Shown: piece after piece, positions 26,010 through 34,270 of the stretch
Layout of the letters: every line of letters starts with the position of its first letter
Position numbering within the stretch: the first letter of the stretch is position 1
Made by a program: the position numbers and the translations under genes
Assembly (NCBI RefSeq): GCF_002891295.1
Contig: NZ_LGUI01000002.1
Coordinates: 558,001 to 622,000 of the forward strand
DNA from: Streptomyces eurocidicus
Lineage (GTDB): Bacteria > Actinomycetota > Actinomycetes > Streptomycetales > Streptomycetaceae
Length of the DNA: 64,000 nt
Direction: 5' to 3'
Notes under the pieces: generated by a model
The model's database searches: none
What the model was told of the DNA's origin: nothing
The model's input: the letters and a program-made list of their open reading frames with translations, nothing else

Positions 26010-27982
26010 GCCTCCACGCGCGTGCCCGCGAGGCACACCGTCGTGCCCGCGACCGACTGCTCGAAGAGCAGCGCGGCGACGGTTCGTGGGAGGGGGAGAT
26101 GGTGTGGAACACGATGATCCTCTCGCAGTACGTCATCGTCTCCCGCATCGTCGGCCGTCCGCCGGACGAGGACGACCGGCGGGCCATGATCCGCCACTAC
26201 GCCGTCACCGTCACCCCGGAGGGCGGGTGGGGCCTGCACCCCGCGTCGGGGCCCTCGGTGTACTGCACCGCACTCGCCTACGTCGCCCTGCGGCTGCTCG
26301 GGACGGAGCCCGGGGAGCCACTGTGCGCGCGGGCCTCGGCCTGGACGCGGGAGCAGCCCGGAGGCATCGCCGCCATCGCCACCTGGGGCAGGTTCTGGCT
26401 GGCCCTGCTCGGCCTCTACGACTACCGCGCCATCAATCCCGTACCCCCCGAGACGTTCCTGCTGCCGACCTGGGCACCGGTCCACCCGGACCGCCTCTAC
26501 TGCCACACCCGTTCCATCTACCAGGCCATGGCCTTCCTCTACGGTTCCCGCTTCACCGCCGATCTCGGCCCGCTCGGTGGGCGACTGCGCCGCGAGCTCT
26601 TCGGCAGTGACACCGTCCCGCGGGGCGCGAAGGCGTCCGGCCCCGACATCCATGTGCCGCCCGGGGCACTGCTGCGCGGCCTGTTCGCGCTCACGGAACG
26701 GTACGAGCGCCACCCCGCCGCCCGGCTGCGCCGACGGGCCCTGGACCGCTGCCTGCGCCGGGTCGAACACGAGCAGCGGGTGACGGACGACCTGGCACTG
26801 TCCCCCGTCAACGGATTGCTCAACGTGCTGGTGCTGCACGCCCGTTACCCCGGAGAACCGGCAGCGGCCAAGGCCCTGGACGCCCAGTCGTACTGGCGCT
26901 GGAGCGACGACCGCGAAGGCATCCGCTTCGCCGGAGCCCGCTCGCACACCTGGGATACCGCTTTCGCCGTCGAGGCCCTGCTCGCCGACCCGGGCGCCCG
27001 CGACGGGAACGCGGCGGCGGCGCTGCGCGGCGCCGCCGCGTTCCTGCGGCGGTCGCAGATCACCGAGGAGATCCCCGACCGGGCGATCACCGGCCGGTCG
27101 TCCGCGCTGGGCGGCTGGTGCTTCTCCGAAGGCGGTCACCGCTGGCCGGTCGGCGACTGCACGGCCGAGGCCCTCGTGGCACTGTTGCACGCCCGCCCCC
27201 ACCTCCCGCCGGCCGAGAGGATCACCGATGACGCGGTCCGCCGCGCGGTCGTCTTCCTGCTGGAACGCCAGAACCGCGACGGCGGGTTCGGCTCCTACGA
27301 GGCACGCCGTGGCTCCCGACGCCTGGAGGCGATCAATCCGGCGGAGATGTTCACCCGCTGTGTCGTCGAGGACTCCTACGTCGAGTGCACCGCCTCCGCG
27401 CTGCTGGCACTGGCCGCCCTGCCGCCCGACGACCCCGCACTGCCGCGCGGGACCCTCGCCCGCGCCCGTACCCGGGCCGTCGCATTCCTGATGCGCAGCC
27501 AGCTGCCCGACGGGGACTGGCCCGCCTCCTGGGGCATCAACCGGATCTACGGCACCTGGTTCGCCGTCCGGGGCCTGCGCGCCGCCGGCCTGCCCCGCAC
27601 CCACCCCGCGCTCCGCCGCGCCGCCCACTGGCTGCGCGCCGTGCAACGACCGGACGGCGGCTGGGGCGAGCATCACCGCGGCTGCGTCGAGAACCGCTAC
27701 GCCGAGGGCCACGAGAGCCGGCCGGTCTCCACGGCCTGGGCGCTGCTCGCTCTCAGGGACATCGCCGAGGACGACGACGCCGTCCTGAGAGGGATCCGCT
27801 GGCTGTGCGACCACCAGGCGCCGGACGGGACGTGGACCCCGGCCCGGGTCAACGGCGTGTTCTTCGGCACCGCCATGCTCGACTACCGGCTGTACGTACG
27901 CTACTTCCCCCTCTGGGCGCTGGGCCGCCGGCCGGTGGCACCGGGGGCGGGGCCCGCCGCATCGTCCGTGCCCGGCAGTTGA
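26006..27982 (+). CDS. osc: Oxidosqualene cyclase (lanosterol/cycloartenol synthase type)
   Basis: A 658-residue terpene cyclase. The catalytic acid motif is DCTAE (D384-E388), as in oxidosqualene cyclases, not the DxDD of bacterial squalene-hopene cyclases. Repeated QW motifs are visible (QRGDGSWEGE, QNRDGGFGSYE, QLPDGDWPASW, QRPDGGWGEHH, QAPDGTWTP). Residues that control sterol skeleton formation are conserved: His in LYCHTRSIYQAM, Tyr in DSYVECTASALLAL, and Val382 in WPVGDCTAE, the position where lanosterol synthases have Val and cycloartenol synthases Ile. It would cyclise 2,3-oxidosqualene to a 4,4,14-trimethyl sterol, most likely lanosterol. Membrane-associated in relatives. It overlaps the CYP51 stop and is followed after about 30 bases by the DHCR24-like gene. 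Confidence 0.95.
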   Translation: MSLHARAREAHRRARDRLLEEQRGDGSWEGEMVWNTMILSQYVIVSRIVGRPPDEDDRRAMIRHYAVTVTPEGGWGLHPASGPSVYCTALAYVALRLLGTEPGEPLCARASAWTREQPGGIAAIATWGRFWLALLGLYDYRAINPVPPETFLLPTWAPVHPDRLYCHTRSIYQAMAFLYGSRFTADLGPLGGRLRRELFGSDTVPRGAKASGPDIHVPPGALLRGLFALTERYERHPAARLRRRALDRCLRRVEHEQRVTDDLALSPVNGLLNVLVLHARYPGEPAAAKALDAQSYWRWSDDREGIRFAGARSHTWDTAFAVEALLADPGARDGNAAAALRGAAAFLRRSQITEEIPDRAITGRSSALGGWCFSEGGHRWPVGDCTAEALVALLHARPHLPPAERITDDAVRRAVVFLLERQNRDGGFGSYEARRGSRRLEAINPAEMFTRCVVEDSYVECTASALLALAALPPDDPALPRGTLARARTRAVAFLMRSQLPDGDWPASWGINRIYGTWFAVRGLRAAGLPRTHPALRRAAHWLRAVQRPDGGWGEHHRGCVENRYAEGHESRPVSTAWALLALRDIAEDDDAVLRGIRWLCDHQAPDGTWTPARVNGVFFGTAMLDYRLYVRYFPLWALGRRPVAPGAGPAASSVPGS

Positions 27983-28011
27983 GCACCCGCTCGGTGAAGG
28001 AACGGTCTGCC

Positions 28012-29532
28012 ATGCCTCACCTGCTCCGCGGAGCCGAGAAGTTCGTCGCCCGGCGGCGATGGTTGCTGACGGTGCCACTCCTGCTCCCGGCGTCCAAGGT
28101 CTTCAGCGCCCTCCAGGCCGTGCGGCGCACCCTGCGCAGGACCCTGTGGGGGGCCAGGCTGCACGAGACGCGCGTGCGCCGGCTCCAGGCCGCCGTGCTC
28201 GCATGGCGCGCGGGCGCGCGGGACCGGCCGCTGTGCACCGCCCGCCGGGAGTGGCAGTCCGTGTCGACCCCGCGCACCGGCTCGTACAAGCGCGCCGCCC
28301 ACCGGGTGACGGTGAACCTCCCCGACGTCCTGGAGGTGGACACCGCGCGCGGGATCGTACGGGTCGGGCCGGGCGTGACGATGGGCCGGCTCACCGCCCT
28401 CCTCAACTCGCGCGGCTGGACGCTGCCGGTCGTCCCGGAGCTGGAGAGCCTGACCGCGGGAGGGCTGCTGCTCGGCTACGGGGTGGAGACCTCCTCGCAC
28501 CGCCACGGGCTGTTCTCCGACAACGTGACCTCCTGCGAGGTGGTGCTGGGTACCGCCGAGCGGGTGCGCGCCTCGGCCACGGAGCACGCCGACCTCTTCC
28601 ACGCCCTGCCCTGGAGCCGGGGGGCGCTGGGCTTCGTGACCTCCATGGAACTGCGGATCGTCACGGCGCCGCCCTGGGTACGTCTCGATTACCTTCCGGT
28701 GAGCGGGCTCTCCGGCCTGTGCCGGAGACTCGCCGATCTGGCCGGTGACCCCCGAGGACCGCGATTCGTCGAGGGATTCGTCTTCTCGCCCGACGAAGGG
28801 GTCATCGTGGTCGGGGACTTCGCCGAGCGGCCCGTACGGGGAGCGACGAACCGGATGGGCCGCTGGCACAAGCCCTGGTTCCACGAGCACGCCCGTAAAC
28901 ACCTGGACACCGGCTCACGCACGGAGTACGTGCCGCTGCGGCAGTACTACCACCGCCACAGCCGGAGCCTCTTCTGGGCCGCCGAACTCCTCGTCCCGTT
29001 CGGCAACCACCCGGCCTTCCGCCGCACCCTCGGCTGGCTGATGCGCCCGAGCATCGCCTTCCTCAAACTCACCGAGACCGAAGGACTGCGGCGCGACTAC
29101 CAGGAACAGGTCGTCACCCAGGAGGCGCTGGTCCCCATCCACCGCCTGGCCGAGGCGGTCGCCGTACTCCAGGAGGTGTTCGAGGTGGACAAGGTGTGGA
29201 TCTGCCCGGCCAGGCTGAGGCGGACCGACCCGCCGGGCCTCGCCGGACCGCGGGGCCCCGCCGGGGAGGAGCTCTTCGCCGACGTCGGCGTCTTCTACTC
29301 CGTGCCCGCCCCGGTGCGGCGGGGCGACCCGTGGGACAGGCGCTCGGCCACCCGGCGCTTCGAGGGCTGGGTCCGCGACAACGGCGGATTCCTCGCCCCG
29401 TACGCCCTCTCCGAACAGACCCGCCAGGAGTACCGGGAGATGTTCGACTGCACGCTCTACGACCGGGTGCGCCGTGCCTACGGCGCCGAGGGCGTCTTCA
29501 TGGACGCCTACGACAAGACCGCACCGAGCTGA
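28012..29532 (+). CDS. DHCR24-like Delta24-sterol reductase (FAD oxidoreductase)
   Basis: A 506-residue VAO/FAD_binding_4 flavoprotein. An N-terminal hydrophobic stretch (LLTVPLLLPASKVFSAL) could anchor it. The FAD region reads VNLPDVLEVDTARGIVRVGP, ESLTAGGLLLGYGVETSSHR, HGLFSDNVTSCEVVLG and ADLFHALPWSRGALGF, which tracks the eukaryotic 24-dehydrocholesterol reductase/DWF1 family closely (VGGL-G-G-ESSSH-YGLF, DLF-A-PWS-GTLGF). Length also matches DHCR24 (516). It would use FAD and NADPH to saturate the C24-C25 side-chain double bond. Starts at ATG with GAAGGA upstream, in the same rightward operon as the cyclase. D-lactate or gulonolactone-type oxidases are distant alternatives, but context and the PWS motif favour the sterol enzyme. 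Confidence 0.9.
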   Translation: MPHLLRGAEKFVARRRWLLTVPLLLPASKVFSALQAVRRTLRRTLWGARLHETRVRRLQAAVLAWRAGARDRPLCTARREWQSVSTPRTGSYKRAAHRVTVNLPDVLEVDTARGIVRVGPGVTMGRLTALLNSRGWTLPVVPELESLTAGGLLLGYGVETSSHRHGLFSDNVTSCEVVLGTAERVRASATEHADLFHALPWSRGALGFVTSMELRIVTAPPWVRLDYLPVSGLSGLCRRLADLAGDPRGPRFVEGFVFSPDEGVIVVGDFAERPVRGATNRMGRWHKPWFHEHARKHLDTGSRTEYVPLRQYYHRHSRSLFWAAELLVPFGNHPAFRRTLGWLMRPSIAFLKLTETEGLRRDYQEQVVTQEALVPIHRLAEAVAVLQEVFEVDKVWICPARLRRTDPPGLAGPRGPAGEELFADVGVFYSVPAPVRRGDPWDRRSATRRFEGWVRDNGGFLAPYALSEQTRQEYREMFDCTLYDRVRRAYGAEGVFMDAYDKTAPS

Positions 29533-29536
29533 CCGC

Positions 29537-30643
29537 ATGGTCCGCCCACAGGACGCCGTCAGCGGGATGCCGCGCGCACTGGTGATCTCGGGCAGCATGG
29601 GAGCGGGGCATGACGGCGCCGGGCGGGAACTCGTCCGCCGCCTGCGGGAGCGCGGGGTCGAAGTCGTCCTCCGGGACTTCCTGGACGCCCTGCCACGCCC
29701 GTACCGGACCCCGCTGAGGGACGGCTACGCGTTCACCGTCCGGCACGTCCCCGCGGTATACGGCCGGCTGGCACGTGCCGAGGAGCATGACTCCGTCGTC
29801 CGGAGGGGGACGCTGCGCATGTGCCGCACGGCCGGCCGCCGGGTGGCACGGTGGGCGGCCGGATCCGACGTCGCCGTCACCACCTTTCCGCTCGCGTCGC
29901 AGACCCTGGGCATGCTCCGGCAGGACGGCGTGCCGGCCCCGCGCGTGGTCTGCTGCCTGACCGACCCGGCGCCGAACAGGCTGTGGCTGCATCCTGGCGT
30001 CGATGTGTACCTGACGGTATGTCAAGTCACGGTGAACGAGGCGGCGGAGCGCTACGGGGTCGCCATGGCGGTCGGTGGCCCGCTGGTGGCCTCCGCGTTC
30101 CGCTCACCCGTGCCCGAGGTCGAACGCCGCGCTCTGCGCACCGAGTTGGGGGTTCCGCCGGGCCGCCGCATGGTGCTGCTGGTGGCCGGTGCGCTGGGGG
30201 TCGGCGACCTGCCGGCGAGCGCCGCGGCGGTGCGGGCGGCCCCCGGCTGCGTCGCGGTCGCCTTGTGCGGCCGCAACGAGCGCCTGCGGCGGAAGGTGGC
30301 GGCTCTGCGGGGTGTGGTGGCGCTCGGCTGGCGCGACGACATGCCCCGCCTGATGGCCGCGGCCGACGTCCTGGTCCACAACGCGGGGGGCCTGTCGCTG
30401 ACCGAGGCGCTGGTCGCGGGCCTGCCGGCGGTCAGTTACCGGGCGCTGTCAGGGCACGGCCGGAGCAACGCCGCCACCCTCGCCCGCGCCGGACTCGCCC
30501 CCTGGCCCCGCACCCCCCGGGAGCTGGCCGATGCCCTGGAACGGCAGGCGTCACGAGGCCGGGTGTTCCTGCCGCCGGTGCCCGCCGGACAGGAGACGGC
30601 CGATGTGGTCGCGACGCTGGCGCGGCAGGGCCGGCGGACATGA
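29537..30643 (+). CDS. Glycosyltransferase, MGDG synthase/GT28 type
   Basis: A 368-residue GT-B enzyme. The N-terminal acceptor part starts ALVISGSMGAGHDGAGREL, like MGDG synthase and processive lipid glucosyltransferases. The C-terminal nucleotide-sugar part has VVALGWRDDMPRLMAAADVL, VHNAGGLSLTEALVAGLPAV, the GT28 signature. Soluble or peripherally membrane-bound. Positioned four bases after the DHCR24 stop and overlapping the MMPL start (ATGA), so expression is coupled to sterol genes. Glycosylation of the sterol product or of a membrane lipid is therefore likely, but the acceptor cannot be read from sequence. An ATG ten codons downstream (MPRALVISG) is an equally good start. Confidence 0.88.
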   Translation: MVRPQDAVSGMPRALVISGSMGAGHDGAGRELVRRLRERGVEVVLRDFLDALPRPYRTPLRDGYAFTVRHVPAVYGRLARAEEHDSVVRRGTLRMCRTAGRRVARWAAGSDVAVTTFPLASQTLGMLRQDGVPAPRVVCCLTDPAPNRLWLHPGVDVYLTVCQVTVNEAAERYGVAMAVGGPLVASAFRSPVPEVERRALRTELGVPPGRRMVLLVAGALGVGDLPASAAAVRAAPGCVAVALCGRNERLRRKVAALRGVVALGWRDDMPRLMAAADVLVHNAGGLSLTEALVAGLPAVSYRALSGHGRSNAATLARAGLAPWPRTPRELADALERQASRGRVFLPPVPAGQETADVVATLARQGRRT

Positions 30644-32811
30644 AGCCGCCGCATGCCCCCGGCGGCTGGACGCGTACCGTCACGGCCCGGCCCGTGCTGA
30701 CACTGCTCCTCGCCCTGCTCGTCACCGCGTTCGCGGTCGTCGCCGGCAGCGGGGTGACCGACCGGATGAAAAGCGGCGGCCGCGACGACCCGGGCTCGGA
30801 GTCCACCTACGCGAGCGAGGCCCTCGACAGGTACTTCCCCGAGGCGAGGCCGAATCTCCTGCTGCTCGTGGACAGCGGCCGCGGGAACGGGGTGGACGAC
30901 CCCGCGGTCGCCGCCGAGGCCGGGCGGCTCGCCGCCCGGCTGGCCACGGAGCCGGGGATCGTGGGCGTGACCTCGTACTGGGCGGACGACCGGCCCGCCC
31001 TGCGCTCCGCCGACGGGCGCGAGGCGCTGATCGCCGCCCGCGTCACCGGGGACGACCGCCGGCAGGGCGTGACCTACGACCGGATCGCTCCCCACTACCG
31101 TGGTTCCCACGGCCCGGTGGAGGTCGGACTCGGCGGCGCGGCCGCGGTCGACGACGAGCTGCGGGCCGTCATCGCGGAGGACCTGCTGCGGGCGGAGACG
31201 ACAGCCCTGCCCGTCACGCTGGTGCTGCTGATCGTCGTCTTCGGCAGCGCGGTGGCCGCGCTGCTGCCGCTGGCCGTCGGCATCGCCGCCGTCCTGGGCA
31301 CCGACGCGGTGCTGCGCGGCATCACGGAGTTCACCGACGTCTCGGTCTTCGCCCAGAACCTGACGACCGCGCTCGGCCTCGGACTGGCCGTCGACTACGC
31401 CCTGTTCATCGTCCGGCGGTTCCGCGAGGAACTGGCGTCGGGGCGTGCCCCCCGCCGGGCCGTCGCCGTCACGCTGCGGACGGCCGGCCGGACCGTGCTG
31501 TTCTCGGCGCTCACGGTGGCCGTGTCGCTCTCCGCGCTGCTGCTCTTCCCGCAGTATTTCCTGCGCTCCTTCGCATACGCCGGGATCTCCGTCGTGCTGC
31601 TGGCCGCCGCGGCCGCGCTGGCGGTGCTGCCCGCCGCCCTGGTGCTGCTGGGAGACCGCGTCAACGTCTGGGACCTGCGGCGGCTGTTCCGGTGCGGCCG
31701 GGGCGCGGGGGCCGGGCGGCGCTCCGGCGGCCGCGGGGGCCGGTTCGTGGCGGCCCGTACGGTGACGCGGCGAGCGCCGCTGTTCGCCGTCGCCACCACG
31801 GTGGGCCTGGTTCTGCTCGGAATCCCCTTCCTGCGCGTTGAGTTCGGCTACTCGGACGACCGCCAGCTGCCGCGGACATCCGCCTCACGCGCGGTGCAAC
31901 AACACCTCCGGGACGGTTTCCCGGGGACGCCCGGCGGAGCCCTCCTGGTGTACGCGGAGGGCGGCCCGTCCCGGAGCGCACTCGCGGCGTACACCCGGAT
32001 CCTGTCCGCACTGCCGGGTGTGGCACGGGTGGACGGGCCGGTGCCCGGCCGGGACGGCCGGGTCTGTCTGAGCGTGGTGCCCGAGGGCGAGGCGGCCGGG
32101 CCGGCCGTCCAGCGGCTGGTGCACGACATCCGTGCGCGGCGGCCGCCGTTCAAGGTGTCGGTGGGAGGCATGGCCGCCGAACTGGCCGACTCCAAGGAAT
32201 CCGTCGCCCGGGTGCTGCCCCGGGCCGGACCGGTCGTCGTGCTGACCACGCTGATCCTGCTCTTCCTGCTCACCGGCAGCGTGCTGATCCCCTTTCTGGC
32301 GGTGCTGCTCAACGCGCTCGGCCTCACGGCGATGCTCGGTGCGATCGTCTGGGTCTTCCAGGAGGGCCACCTGGCCGGAACGCTCGGCTTCACCGCGACC
32401 GGGGCCGTCGACACCACACTGCCGGTGCTGATGTTCTGCGTCGCCTTCGGCCTGTCCATGGACTACGGCATCTTCCTGCTCTCCCGCATCACGGAGGAAC
32501 ACGACCGCACCGGTGACCACGAAGACGCCATCATCCAGGGCCTGTCCCGCACCGGCGGTCTCATCATGGCGGCGGCCCTCGTCCTGGCGGTCGTCATGGT
32601 GGCCATCGGCACCTCGCGGGTGACCGGCATCAAGGTGCTCGGCCTCGGGCTCGCGCTGGCTGTGCTGACCGACGCGCTGGTGGTACGCGCGCTGCTGGTC
32701 CCCGCCGTGCTCCGCCTGACCGGACGGGCCACCTGGTGGGCGCCCGCTCCGCTGCGCCGCCTCTCCGTCCGGTGCGGTCCGCGCGAGGACGGTCCGGCCC
32801 CCGGTGGGTGA
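30640..32811 (+). CDS. MMPL/RND family lipid transporter
   Basis: A 723-residue polytopic protein with the two-fold repeat of RND transporters: one N-terminal TM, an exported domain (about 45-170), five TM segments (about 180-360), a second exported domain (about 390-520) and five more TM segments to about 705. Family marks are GLGLAVDYALFIVRRFREEL in TM4 and AFGLSMDYGIFLLSRITEEH in the second half, each with the conserved D-Y. Actinobacterial MMPLs export lipids using the proton gradient, and sterol-sensing RNDs (NPC1, Patched, BstA-like proteins) handle sterols. Coupling by ATGA overlap to the glycosyltransferase makes a sterol or steryl glycoside the likely cargo. It faces the squalene epoxidase gene tail to tail. 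Confidence 0.9.
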   Translation: MKPPHAPGGWTRTVTARPVLTLLLALLVTAFAVVAGSGVTDRMKSGGRDDPGSESTYASEALDRYFPEARPNLLLLVDSGRGNGVDDPAVAAEAGRLAARLATEPGIVGVTSYWADDRPALRSADGREALIAARVTGDDRRQGVTYDRIAPHYRGSHGPVEVGLGGAAAVDDELRAVIAEDLLRAETTALPVTLVLLIVVFGSAVAALLPLAVGIAAVLGTDAVLRGITEFTDVSVFAQNLTTALGLGLAVDYALFIVRRFREELASGRAPRRAVAVTLRTAGRTVLFSALTVAVSLSALLLFPQYFLRSFAYAGISVVLLAAAAALAVLPAALVLLGDRVNVWDLRRLFRCGRGAGAGRRSGGRGGRFVAARTVTRRAPLFAVATTVGLVLLGIPFLRVEFGYSDDRQLPRTSASRAVQQHLRDGFPGTPGGALLVYAEGGPSRSALAAYTRILSALPGVARVDGPVPGRDGRVCLSVVPEGEAAGPAVQRLVHDIRARRPPFKVSVGGMAAELADSKESVARVLPRAGPVVVLTTLILLFLLTGSVLIPFLAVLLNALGLTAMLGAIVWVFQEGHLAGTLGFTATGAVDTTLPVLMFCVAFGLSMDYGIFLLSRITEEHDRTGDHEDAIIQGLSRTGGLIMAAALVLAVVMVAIGTSRVTGIKVLGLGLALAVLTDALVVRALLVPAVLRLTGRATWWAPAPLRRLSVRCGPREDGPAPGG

Positions 32812-32842
32812 TGCCCGCGAGGAAGCGCGGACTCGCCCGCCA

Positions 32843-34159
32843 TCAGGGCCCCATGACCGCCAGGGCCCGCAGCCTCCCGCGCGGCGGAGGGGGCGTTCCG
32901 ACGGTGGGACCGGCCAGCCAGACCAGCCAGTCGGCGAGCTCGGTCAGCCGGTGCAGCAAGGTGACGGAGCCGTCCGAGGGGCAGGGGCCGGCGCGGGCGA
33001 GTTCCGTCAGCGCGCGGGCCGTCACATGCGCGACGACGTCGCAGAACGCGCTGCGTCGTTCGTCCCGCATGCCCAACAAGCCAAGAACGAGGCCGCGTTG
33101 ACGGGTGTCGTGCTGCCAGAGACCGAAGGCCGCCCGGCGTAGGAGCAGGGACGCCGGGTCGTTTCCCGTCAGGGCGCGGTGGAGCGCTGCGCCGAGCCGC
33201 TCGGCGGGCCAGGCGCGCGCGGTCCGTTCGGCGGCGTAGGCGGTGAGGTCCGGGCTCCGGCGGGCCAGGCACTCGCCGTCCAGGAGGGCGAGGGTCATGC
33301 CCAGGGCGGCGAGCGGGTGCCCGTGTCCGACCGCGTCGCCGACCAGGGCGCAGCATCCCCGGCCGTAGAACGAGCGCTTGCGGAAGAAGGCGGCAGCCCA
33401 CTGGACCCTGCCGACGGCCACGGCCTCGGAGAAGGCCGGACGCAGGCCGTCGGGGAGCGCCGGCGCGTAGCCGTGTTTCAGATAGCCGCGGATTCCGGAG
33501 GGGCCGGGGCAGGGGAGGGGGACGTCGAGGCAGAGGCGGACGGTGTCCGGTGCCACCCGGTAGGCCAGCACCGGGCCCGGTCCGCCGAGGAAGACATGTC
33601 CGTATCCGTCGTGCGGCAACCGGGCGTCGTGGAGCAGCAGCCCGGCGATGCGGGACAGCGGCGCGGGCGCCGGCTCGCCGGGGCGCAGCAGACGGCGCAC
33701 CGTGGAAGCGCGGCCGTCCGCGCCGACGATCAGCCCGGCGCGTATCTCCTCCCGGGCGGTACGGGCCAGCCCGTCCGCGCTGACGGCGACGACCCGGTCG
33801 CCCCGGCGGAGCACGACACCGGGGGCGGCGCGGGCCGCGCGCAGCAGCAGCGCGGCGAGGACGTGGTGGTACATGCTCACGGCGGTGCCGTCCGGATATG
33901 GGCAGGGCAATGGGGGGTGCCCGTCTCCGGCGTGCAGCTGGAAGCCGCGATTCGCGGTGAACTCCCGGTTGTCCGTGCCGATTCCGGCCCGGTGGAGTGC
34001 GGCCACTCCGGCCGGATGGAGCCATTCCCCGGCCAGCCGCCGGGTAGAGGCCGGGGAGGGCTCGACGACCAGGACCTCGGCGCCCCGCCGTGCGAAGGCC
34101 AGCGCCGTCATGCAGCCCGCCGGCCCCGCCCCCGCGACCAGCACGTCCACGGTCCGCAC
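32843..34159 (-). CDS. Squalene monooxygenase-like FAD enzyme
   Basis: A 438-residue flavoprotein monooxygenase. It has the dinucleotide motif VAGAGPAGCMTALAFARRG at the N-terminus, the GADGRAS (DG) motif near 150 and the second FAD site CALVGDAVGHGHPLAALGMT near 280, which has the spacing of squalene epoxidases (GDA-N-RHPL-GGGMT). It would epoxidise squalene to 2,3-oxidosqualene, the substrate of the cyclase encoded 5 kb away. The GTG start (VRTVDVLV) has AGGGGGG just upstream; another GTG ten codons earlier is possible. Geranylgeranyl-reductase-like or halogenase-like activity is the main alternative, but the neighbourhood makes squalene epoxidation the best reading. Transcribed divergently from the C-4 demethylation pair. 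Confidence 0.83.
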   Translation of the reverse strand: MRTVDVLVAGAGPAGCMTALAFARRGAEVLVVEPSPASTRRLAGEWLHPAGVAALHRAGIGTDNREFTANRGFQLHAGDGHPPLPCPYPDGTAVSMYHHVLAALLLRAARAAPGVVLRRGDRVVAVSADGLARTAREEIRAGLIVGADGRASTVRRLLRPGEPAPAPLSRIAGLLLHDARLPHDGYGHVFLGGPGPVLAYRVAPDTVRLCLDVPLPCPGPSGIRGYLKHGYAPALPDGLRPAFSEAVAVGRVQWAAAFFRKRSFYGRGCCALVGDAVGHGHPLAALGMTLALLDGECLARRSPDLTAYAAERTARAWPAERLGAALHRALTGNDPASLLLRRAAFGLWQHDTRQRGLVLGLLGMRDERRSAFCDVVAHVTARALTELARAGPCPSDGSVTLLHRLTELADWLVWLAGPTVGTPPPPRGRLRALAVMGP

Positions 34160-34270
34160 GATACCCCCCTGAATGCCCTCCTCGGCCACTTCTGCTCACG
34201 CTGCGGGGCCGCTAAACTACAATGTGTGCATGTAGTCGCATATTCATGACACTCGGGAACGAGCGCGTGA
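34160..34270. promoter_or_regulatory. Divergent promoter with ACTACA-N9-TGTAGT inverted repeat
   Basis: The gap between the leftward squalene epoxidase and the rightward C-4 demethylation genes is short and locally AT-rich. It contains the inverted repeat ACTACA/TGTAGT (34216-34221 and 34231-34236) with a 9-base spacer. TAAACT and TACAAT are possible -10 elements overlapping it. A single repressor bound here could control both directions. Confidence 0.45.

Noticed and set aside
26006..27982. Squalene-hopene cyclase
   Set aside because: The catalytic motif is DCTAE, not DxDD, and flanking residues match oxidosqualene cyclases; neighbouring CYP51, SQE and DHCR24-like genes agree.
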